Positions 1 to 4,700 of a DNA stretch of 7,736 bases are shown here, one piece after another. Every line of letters begins with the position of its first letter. Position 1 is the stretch's first letter. The position numbers were made by a program, and so were the translations under genes. The notes below the pieces were generated by a model that saw nothing but the letters and a program-made list of their open reading frames with translations, ran no database searches and was not told where the DNA came from. Origin of the DNA: Oscillospiraceae bacterium (GTDB lineage: Bacteria; Bacillota; Clostridia; Oscillospirales; Oscillospiraceae); NCBI GenBank assembly GCA_020025715.1, contig JAHHRQ010000079.1, forward strand, positions 1 to 7,736, written 5' to 3'.

Positions 1-14
1 TTAAGTAGAGCCAT
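1..14 (-). CDS. Possible start of a gene running out of the window (first 4 codons only)
   Basis: On the minus strand an ATG at 14-12 is preceded by GGAGAG with an 8-nt spacer, a good Shine-Dalgarno arrangement. The visible codons read M-A-L-L before the window ends. It would lie downstream of the lipoprotein gene and its terminator, in the same orientation as every other gene here. No function can be given, and four codons cannot prove a gene. The call rests on the ribosome binding site and on the surrounding gene order. Confidence 0.35.
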
Positions 15-137
15 TGTTTTTGCTCTCCAAGCTATAAGACATTAACAGCATTAGAAATGAATGGTAATATTGCACAAAATTTTAATATCTTTTTATGCAC
101 CATTTACATTTCAACATTTCTAATTCGGTTTTTATAT

Positions 138-173
138 ATTTTTATGAAAATCTACCCTAATATTCATAAAAAT
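138..173. repeat. 11-bp perfect inverted repeat next to the lipoprotein terminator
   Basis: The arms ATTTTTATGAA (138-148) and TTCATAAAAAT (163-173) are perfect complements around a 14-nt loop. The second arm contains the A-tract that serves as the U-tail of the terminator at 174-203 for minus-strand transcripts. The two structures therefore compete for or share bases. It may be a back-up hairpin, part of a small dispersed element, or simply an AT-rich coincidence. Confidence 0.5.
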
Positions 174-208
174 TCTCCCCGACTTAATATTAAGTCAGGG
201 AGATTTTT
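168..208 (-). terminator. Intrinsic terminator after the lipoprotein gene, probably bidirectional
   Basis: A 15-bp inverted repeat spans 174-203, with a core of GACTTAAT/ATTAAGTC. In minus-strand RNA the one non-Watson-Crick position (180/197) becomes a G-U pair, so the stem is fully paired, and it is followed by a UUUUU tract (172-168). A T-tract at 204-208 lets it also work on the plus strand. It lies about 50 nt past the stop codon of the lipoprotein gene. Confidence 0.8.
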
Positions 209-253
209 AAGTGTACATATTTTAAAGTATGCTCTTACTCGACGATTTCCGGA

Positions 254-2383
254 CTATCTGTATTGTTCTGACAGATAGATGCTCATTCTGGACTGGATGT
301 TTGAGGCGGCCTCCTCTGCGGTTATAAGCCCGGCATAGAATTTCTCCGTCTCCTGCGCAACCGCCTGCATCACATTTTTATCCGTTTGCGCAAAACCGTC
401 CATATTCTCTGTTAAGGCTTTGATCTTATTGAGTGTTTTATCATCTGCCGGTCTCGGAACTATTGTGACCTCAGTACCGTTATAATAAGTGAAAAGCTTC
501 ATTTTATCATCCTGATAATGCGCGGAAAGAGTTTTAAGTCTCTCTTCCGTGCAGGCGCTGACTGATGGAATACCCGGCATAAGTTTGCGGTCGTTCTGGA
601 TATTTTCGCTGAGAATAAAGCGAATAAAGTCCCAGGCTGCTTCTTTGTTCCGGCTGTTTTGGCAGATTCCGAAACGATAGGCGGGTAAAATCAATGTGCC
701 GCTACCATTTTCTGCCGGAAAGCCCGCAAAACGTGCGTCACCGCCAAATATCGTATCAAGATATGCAACTGTACCCACAGGGTCAGTTCCCAGAGTCGTA
801 AGTGCAAGCTTCTGCTCTCCTGCATACAGTGCGCCGAACATATCATCTCCGCGCTGTACCTCTGAATCTGATGGCAGCTCAGCCGAGAGTTTCAGCATTT
901 TGACAAAGCTCTCCTGCTCGAAATCGCACTTGCCCTGTTCGTAGTCAACAAGGCTGTGCTCAAACAAGAGATAGTTCTCCATAAAACTCTCCCTTGTCAT
1001 ATCCGCGCCAAGCAACGTGCTGAGACCGTACTGATCTGCAAGCTCAAGAAAGCGCGCCATTCCCCATTCTTCCCGCTCCCCCACAAGACTTTCGTCTCCG
1101 CTTAGGGAATATAACTCGAAGCATGGTGCAAGCTCGTATAAGCCGCCATTATACTCCGAAAGCTTTACAAGTGCCGGTGGCAGATTCTCAAGCTTCACTT
1201 CCGGGTCATTTGCAAAAAATTGCTTCAAGTCGGTCAGCACGCCCTTTGAAGCATAGAAATTCGGATAAAACGCAGATAATTCTATAATATCCGGTGCTTC
1301 TCCGGATACAATATCCATGTGCAGCCGATCAACGCCCTGCTCAGGATTGCCTGATGTATTAAAAACAGAATAATCTACAAGCTCAATCTTGCAGCTGTCG
1401 CTGCTCTCATTGTATCTGTTCACAAGCATAGGCAGCAAAAATGATTGTTCAAATACAGCCATTTTCAGCACGACCGTTTCTTCACCGCCGGCAGGTGTCC
1501 AGCATGTAAGCTTTCCCTTTGTGCCTGTGTATATGTGTCCGTCGGGAAAGACTGTGAAATCATCTCCCCACATAGCACTGGTTATCACATTTACATAAGC
1601 ATTTCTTTCTCCTGTCTTGTAGTCGAGAATGAATATTGTGTTGCCGTCCAATGCATAAATGTTTTCCCTGCCGGAATAAAACCTCTCATACATATTTGTC
1701 AGGGTATAGCTTTCCTTTTCCTTAAAGTTCTCGTCATATACCTTAACTTTTGCACCGCTTTCGTCGCTGATTATCACAATAGCATCTTCTTCAGCAGTAT
1801 GGACAATATCTGTTTTTGCTTTGGTTTTAATAAGTTCTTTCACTAAGTTTCCCTGCTCATCCAGCTGAAGCACGGAGTTATATGTTCTTATAAGAAAGCC
1901 GCTCCCGAGTATATGAGCTGAGAGTGCGGAGTACTTTTCCATGGGCTGGTTATAGGGAAACTCAAGAGTTTTAATTGTATCATCCGTTTCTATGATAATC
2001 ACCGTATATGAGCCGTCCGGTTCTGTACACAGCAGACAGATATTTCCTTCATTGCTGCAGGTCATACTGTTAAATTCAAGATTGTCCCCTATTTCAAGCT
2101 CGTAGCAGCTCTCATCCGCCGGATTATAGCGGAACAAGCGGTCGTCCTTTTCGTACCGTGCCCATACTGTCAGCTTATCCCCGCTGTCTGCTATCTGACA
2201 CACATACAGCTCTGAGGGAAAAGGCAGAACCTCATGAGAAAAGATTCCTTTATTTTTGCCGATATACGCGATAGTATCTTCTTTCTCCGGTCTGATTTTT
2301 TCCGTCTCTTCTCCGGTTTTACCGCAGGCGGCAGCAGAAAAGATCATCAATACTGCAATTACAAAGCATAATATTTTTTTCAT
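254..2383 (-). CDS. Lipoprotein: propeller-like N-terminal half plus ABC solute-binding domain (family 1)
   Basis: This 709-aa protein is predicted to be exported and lipid-anchored on the outer face of the cytoplasmic membrane. It begins with a lysine start, a hydrophobic segment (about residues 4-18) and a lipobox-like SAAAC with the acylated cysteine at position 20. Residues about 35-300 are rich in short beta-strand/turn repeats with many Asp, Gly and aromatic residues, resembling a beta-propeller sensor. From about 303 the sequence reads like a type-1 extracellular solute-binding protein: a KMAVFEQSF strand, a helix with NRYNESS, the segment APDIIELS, a YNGGLYELAP segment, and a late FIRFILSE segment. 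Such proteins normally deliver sugars or similar solutes to ABC permeases, but no permease or ATPase gene is nearby. The start is set by CGGAGGG at 2389-2395, 5 nt before the ATG. No convincing promoter is visible just upstream, so it may be read from the cluster before it. Substrate unknown. Confidence 0.85.
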   Translation of the reverse strand: MKKILCFVIAVLMIFSAAACGKTGEETEKIRPEKEDTIAYIGKNKGIFSHEVLPFPSELYVCQIADSGDKLTVWARYEKDDRLFRYNPADESCYELEIGDNLEFNSMTCSNEGNICLLCTEPDGSYTVIIIETDDTIKTLEFPYNQPMEKYSALSAHILGSGFLIRTYNSVLQLDEQGNLVKELIKTKAKTDIVHTAEEDAIVIISDESGAKVKVYDENFKEKESYTLTNMYERFYSGRENIYALDGNTIFILDYKTGERNAYVNVITSAMWGDDFTVFPDGHIYTGTKGKLTCWTPAGGEETVVLKMAVFEQSFLLPMLVNRYNESSDSCKIELVDYSVFNTSGNPEQGVDRLHMDIVSGEAPDIIELSAFYPNFYASKGVLTDLKQFFANDPEVKLENLPPALVKLSEYNGGLYELAPCFELYSLSGDESLVGEREEWGMARFLELADQYGLSTLLGADMTRESFMENYLLFEHSLVDYEQGKCDFEQESFVKMLKLSAELPSDSEVQRGDDMFGALYAGEQKLALTTLGTDPVGTVAYLDTIFGGDARFAGFPAENGSGTLILPAYRFGICQNSRNKEAAWDFIRFILSENIQNDRKLMPGIPSVSACTEERLKTLSAHYQDDKMKLFTYYNGTEVTIVPRPADDKTLNKIKALTENMDGFAQTDKNVMQAVAQETEKFYAGLITAEEAASNIQSRMSIYLSEQYR

Positions 2384-2515
2384 CTCATCCCTCCGTAGTG
2401 TGGCAGAATCACTTTACTTCCGGATTCATTCACCGACAGGCCTGTTTATAAAACATAGGCTATTTACAGTTATTTTTCTTATTTCAAGCAAATTCAATAT
2501 ATTTTACATCAAATT

Positions 2516-2854
2516 TTATCTAAAAAGTGTAATTCCCAGTATTACGTACAAGCAGCCACACACAACATTTAGTATTGAAAGGATCTTGATCACCTTGGGA
2601 AATACACGACTTTTAAGTTTCTCGCTTTTCAGAATCGGAATATAAATTATGCCTGTCGCTATCGCCCCCAGCCCCATCTCAACAGCTGTAAGCATTTCGC
2701 CTGTTGTTAAATATTTTCCATAAGATAGTATAACCGCCGGTATGTATTGAACAAGTAATATAACAGCGATTGTCAGCCATATTTTTTCTTTTTTTCGTTC
2801 ATTTTCTTTCTCCTTATTTTTTATAAAACTCACGTTAATCACAAAATTACCCAA
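2516..2854 (-). CDS. Small membrane protein with three predicted helices; N-terminus uncertain (frame conflict)
   Basis: I do not recognise a family. The open frame is 112 codons from a TTG at 2854, but that start has no ribosome binding site. Predicted membrane helices lie at about residues 25-44, 57-75 and 87-110, joined by short charged loops (KSEKLKSR between helices 2 and 3). The only strong initiation signal is AAGGAG at 2810-2815 with an ATG at 2802. That ATG opens a different frame, M-N-E-K-K-K-K-Y-G-stop, ending at 2773. A one-base addition in the A-runs, or a -1 ribosomal slip, would join it to this frame just before the first helix. The product would then be about 94-95 aa, which is the most natural size. 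Upstream of 2854 the same frame stays open back to about 2960. Possibilities are a sequence error, a decaying gene, or frameshift expression. The helices are secure; the start is not. Confidence 0.5.
   Translation of the reverse strand: MGNFVINVSFIKNKEKENERKKEKIWLTIAVILLVQYIPAVILSYGKYLTTGEMLTAVEMGLGAIATGIIYIPILKSEKLKSRVFPKVIKILSILNVVCGCLYVILGITLFR
2810..2815 (-). promoter_or_regulatory. Strong ribosome binding site for an out-of-frame ATG at 2802
   Basis: AAGGAG on the minus strand sits 7 nt before the ATG at 2802-2800, an ideal arrangement. The codons that follow contain A AAA AAG (2794-2788) and then A6, and stop at 2773. The membrane protein's helices lie in the -1 frame relative to this ATG. 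Confidence 0.7.
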
Positions 2855-2921
2855 AAATTGCTTTAAAGATGTCTTCTCCTTTTTCTTTGGCGGTTTGTTC
2901 CCCTCAAAGTCAAAGCGGTCA

Positions 2922-3104
2922 TCATATACTGCATGAGCCGAACCACTGAGGGGCTTTTATACTCTGGTATACTGCATCAGAAATGCACCACAGCGCCAGC
3001 GCAAGTGTAATAATCACCCCGCACCACATAAGCCAACCCGAAGGGGCGTCAATTCTGAACGTTCTTTTAGGTTCCTCAGGTTTTACAGCAGCTTTTTCAG
3101 TCAT
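2922..3104 (-). CDS. 60-aa single-helix membrane protein, coupled to the upstream gene; possibly truncated
   Basis: I do not recognise a family. The N-terminus is charged (Lys, Glu and Pro rich, residues 1-17). One membrane helix follows at about 24-41, starting at GWLMWCG and rich in Trp, Leu and Ile. A short tail follows. The ATG overlaps the stop of the preceding gene as ATGA (3104-3101), and AGAGG at 3113-3117 is 8 nt upstream, so translation is probably coupled. The tail may not be original. After the stop, the +1 frame continues as a protein-like stretch (A-V-Y-D-D-R-F-D-F-E-G-N), and the sequence coding D-A-V-Y before the stop is repeated 43 bp further on. Removing one 43-bp unit would join D-A-V-Y directly to D-D-R-F-D-F. 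The protein may therefore be a truncated form of a longer one. Confidence 0.6.
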   Translation of the reverse strand: MTEKAAVKPEEPKRTFRIDAPSGWLMWCGVIITLALALWCISDAVYQSIKAPQWFGSCSI

Positions 3105-3820
3105 ACCCGCCGCCTCTTTGACTTCGGTACATCATAAACTTTTGTACCATACACTGTATCCTCTGTTTCATAAGACGTCAAAAAGCCATCCGAATCATGG
3201 TGAAATCTGAAAGAATCTTCTGTTATGAATGATAAAAACTGGTTAGCAAGAGTTGATTTTTCTAACATTCCGTAATTATCATAGGAATAAGTTTCAGCAT
3301 AAATCTCGCAGGTTTTTTCATTTGTAAATAAATCGCCATTTTCTGTCCGATATGTTCTCGCATTCATTCTCCTGTAAGCTTCTATTTTTCCTGCTTTATC
3401 ATATCTGCAGTTTGAAATTGAGGCAATTCTTATACAATTGTTACGTTGAAACTCATATAACGGTGCTATGACTTCATCATCATGGTAAATTAAAAACTCT
3501 CTGTCGTATAATACTTTTTTCTCGGAAAAGGATGCATATTTATCTACCATAATAATTCTGCCTGAAGCATCCTTGAAAAATGAATAGTCGTAGATATAAC
3601 CTTTTCTTGGCCTTTTTAAGAGCGTACCTCTGTTTCCGTTTCCGATAACGATGTCAATAACCGGACTGGGGCAATAATAACCTCTGTGCAAGACTTCACC
3701 GCCTTTGCCGTACTCCACAGTAGATATTTCGGGTTCAATGTTGCTGAGTAATTCTTCGTATGATTCACGGTAGCGATAATATAAATTCAGCAGCTCCTGC
3801 TTCATAAAATCTACTGCCAT
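3101..3820 (-). CDS. Uncharacterised 239-aa protein with YD-like repeats
   Basis: I cannot name the family. The protein appears soluble, with no signal peptide or membrane helix. It opens with an amphipathic helical region (residues about 5-27, rich in Tyr, Glu and Leu). Several strand-turn-strand units then recall YD/RHS repeats, with an aromatic or His residue, Asp, a turn and Gly followed by a hydrophobic residue: KDASGRIIMVDKY (84-96), YDKAGKIEAY (140-149), YDNYGMLEKS (180-189) and HDSDGFLTSY (208-217). The C-terminus is basic (KSKRRRV). Similar single-copy YD-like proteins can be scattered fragments of RHS systems or stand-alone proteins of unknown role, and no toxin domain is visible. 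I chose the ATG at 3820 because AAGGAG (3829-3834) lies 8 nt before it. A GTG three codons earlier would fall inside that site. It is the first gene behind the promoter at 3911-3939 and overlaps the next gene by ATGA. Confidence 0.75.
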   Translation of the reverse strand: MAVDFMKQELLNLYYRYRESYEELLSNIEPEISTVEYGKGGEVLHRGYYCPSPVIDIVIGNGNRGTLLKRPRKGYIYDYSFFKDASGRIIMVDKYASFSEKKVLYDREFLIYHDDEVIAPLYEFQRNNCIRIASISNCRYDKAGKIEAYRRMNARTYRTENGDLFTNEKTCEIYAETYSYDNYGMLEKSTLANQFLSFITEDSFRFHHDSDGFLTSYETEDTVYGTKVYDVPKSKRRRV

Positions 3821-3828
3821 TTTATTCA

Positions 3829-3834
3829 CTCCTT
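3829..3834 (-). promoter_or_regulatory. Ribosome binding site deciding the start of the YD-like gene
   Basis: AAGGAG on the minus strand, with an 8-nt spacer to the ATG at 3820-3818. The longer GTG start at 3829 would overlap this site and is unlikely. Confidence 0.75.
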
Positions 3835-3910
3835 TTTAATTGCCATATATTTTATGCTCCTGCCACATCATTTTTTAAGCCTGTTATATTTTTTCACCTT
3901 TACTGTACCT

Positions 3911-3939
3911 ATAATAATCGTTTATAACAATATTATCAA
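3911..3939 (-). promoter_or_regulatory. Sigma-A-type promoter for the YD-like / small membrane protein cluster
   Basis: On the minus strand, TTGATA (3939-3934) and TATTAT (3916-3911) are separated by exactly 17 nt. Transcription would start near 3904, giving a leader of about 84 nt before the ATG at 3820. It lies between the terminator of the upstream gene and the first gene of the cluster, where a promoter is expected. Confidence 0.6.
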
Positions 3940-3972
3940 CTCTGTTTCATTGCTTATAAGCTGCTGTCCCAG

Positions 3973-4017
3973 AAAAATAAACCCTGACTTGATACAACGG
4001 AGTATTAAGTCAGGGTT
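3973..4017 (-). terminator. Intrinsic terminator after the DUF3592-like gene
   Basis: The arms AACCCTGACTTGATAC (3980-3995) and GTATTAAGTCAGGGTT (4002-4017) form a 16-position stem with a 6-nt loop. There is one weak position (3991/4006), which is G-U on the plus strand and C-A on the minus strand. Minus-strand RNA continues into UUUAUUUUUCU, a good U-rich tail. It lies about 50 nt past the stop codon. It shares 13 identical bases (4003-4015) with the terminator near position 190. Confidence 0.75.
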
Positions 4018-4068
4018 CATTTCATATTTAATCTGCTGTTTTATAGGCTATTTATTTTTTCAATAACC

Positions 4069-4476
4069 TTACTTATTCAGCAAAACAAGGGCGATTATAT
4101 ATGCAGCGGTGAAGCAGACCGCCATTATGCCGGTAATTGCAGGGCCTAAATAGAGACCTTTTTTAACGGTGGCTTTTGAAAAATCATTGCAGTTATACAT
4201 AATTTTTATTTTCTTTCCCGGCTTCATTGAGGATGAAAAATAGTCGGAATCACATTCATATGTAGTGCCGTTAATGGTGTAGGCGATAACCGGTGTAATC
4301 TCTGTTCGCCAGTCATTCGAGGCTCTGAACATTTTCTTTCTCTCTTCCATGCGGACGATGGTTCCGGTAGTTTCATAATAATTATTAAGCTTATGTGAGC
4401 TTCTTCTAAGTAAAAAGGCCGTAACGACCCACAGTATAAGAGGAATTATAACTAATGCTTTAATCAGTATCTCCAT
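4069..4476 (-). CDS. DUF3592-like membrane protein
   Basis: This is a 135-aa protein with two predicted membrane helices (residues about 4-24 and 110-132) flanking a soluble beta-rich domain. The domain shows the pattern seen in DUF3592 proteins: TGTIVRM after the first helix (37-43), TPVIAYTINGTTYE (61-74), and a turn plus strand GKKIKIMYNCND (87-98). The family is known only as membrane-bound with an extracytoplasmic or cytoplasmic beta domain, and its function is not established. I chose the ATG at 4476 because AAGGAG (4484-4489) is 7 nt upstream. The ATG at 4482 is only 1 nt from that site. The gene stands alone, with its own promoter (4615-4643), a structured leader and a terminator. Family assignment is from pattern recall and is moderately secure. 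Confidence 0.75.
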   Translation of the reverse strand: MEILIKALVIIPLILWVVTAFLLRRSSHKLNNYYETTGTIVRMEERKKMFRASNDWRTEITPVIAYTINGTTYECDSDYFSSSMKPGKKIKIMYNCNDFSKATVKKGLYLGPAITGIMAVCFTAAYIIALVLLNK

Positions 4477-4483
4477 CACCATT

Positions 4484-4489
4484 CTCCTT
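4484..4489 (-). promoter_or_regulatory. Ribosome binding site deciding the start of the DUF3592-like gene
   Basis: AAGGAG on the minus strand lies 7 nt before the ATG at 4476-4474 but only 1 nt before the ATG at 4482-4480. The sequence reads ATG-GTG-ATG, and the third codon is the best-placed start. Confidence 0.65.
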
Positions 4490-4552
4490 TTAATATGTGT
4501 CTTGATTAAACATAAGCCGAGCTGTCGATGTTTTCCTTAAATTCAATGGGCA

Positions 4553-4599
4553 GGCAGAGTTTTCACCCGCTCTGCCGAAAAGCGAAACTTCAAAAGTTA
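4553..4599 (-). promoter_or_regulatory. Hairpins in the 5' leader of the DUF3592-like gene
   Basis: The leader between the predicted transcription start (about 4608) and the ATG at 4476 is about 130 nt long. It holds a perfect 7-bp stem, GGCAGAG/CTCTGCC (4553-4559 with 4570-4576, 10-nt loop). A smaller AACTT/AAGTT hairpin lies at 4587-4599. Neither has a U-tract, so they are not simple terminators. I do not recognise a known riboswitch class. Confidence 0.35.
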
Positions 4600-4614
4600 G
4601 CTTTAATTAACCGC

Positions 4615-4643
4615 ATAATATCACAATTTTTTCCGCTTTTCAA
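4615..4643 (-). promoter_or_regulatory. Sigma-A-type promoter (extended -10) for the DUF3592-like gene
   Basis: On the minus strand, TTGAAA (4643-4638) and TATTAT (4620-4615) are spaced by 17 nt. The -10 box is preceded by TGA, which gives an extended -10 element. It lies just past the terminator of the oleate hydratase gene. Transcription would start near 4608. Confidence 0.65.
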
Positions 4644-4655
4644 TCTGTAATATGG

Positions 4656-4688
4656 GCAAAAAACAGGGGCTTAAAAACCCCTGTTTTT
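4656..4688 (-). terminator. Intrinsic terminator after oleate hydratase, bidirectional shape
   Basis: The perfect 11-bp stem AAAAACAGGGG (4659-4669) / CCCCTGTTTTT (4678-4688) has an 8-nt loop. Minus-strand RNA leaves the stem with six U residues. It begins 12 nt beyond the stop codon of the oleate hydratase gene. Confidence 0.85.
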
Positions 4689-4700
4689 AATTTGCAATCA

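Noticed and set aside
57..278. Plus-strand ORF of 73 codons at the left edge
   Set aside because: It runs through the terminator hairpin and into the lipoprotein gene on the other strand, has no ribosome binding site and has AT-driven composition.
2256..2645. Plus-strand ORF of 129 codons spanning the lipoprotein start and the small membrane protein end
   Set aside because: It overlaps two better-supported minus-strand genes and their intergenic region, lacks a ribosome binding site and has no recognisable protein pattern.
3854..4066. Plus-strand ORF of 70 codons, hydrophobic
   Set aside because: It crosses the promoter and terminator hairpin assigned to minus-strand genes and has no ribosome binding site.
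4477..4614. Known riboswitch in the leader of the DUF3592-like gene
   Set aside because: I could not match its bases to any riboswitch class I know; only simple hairpins are visible.
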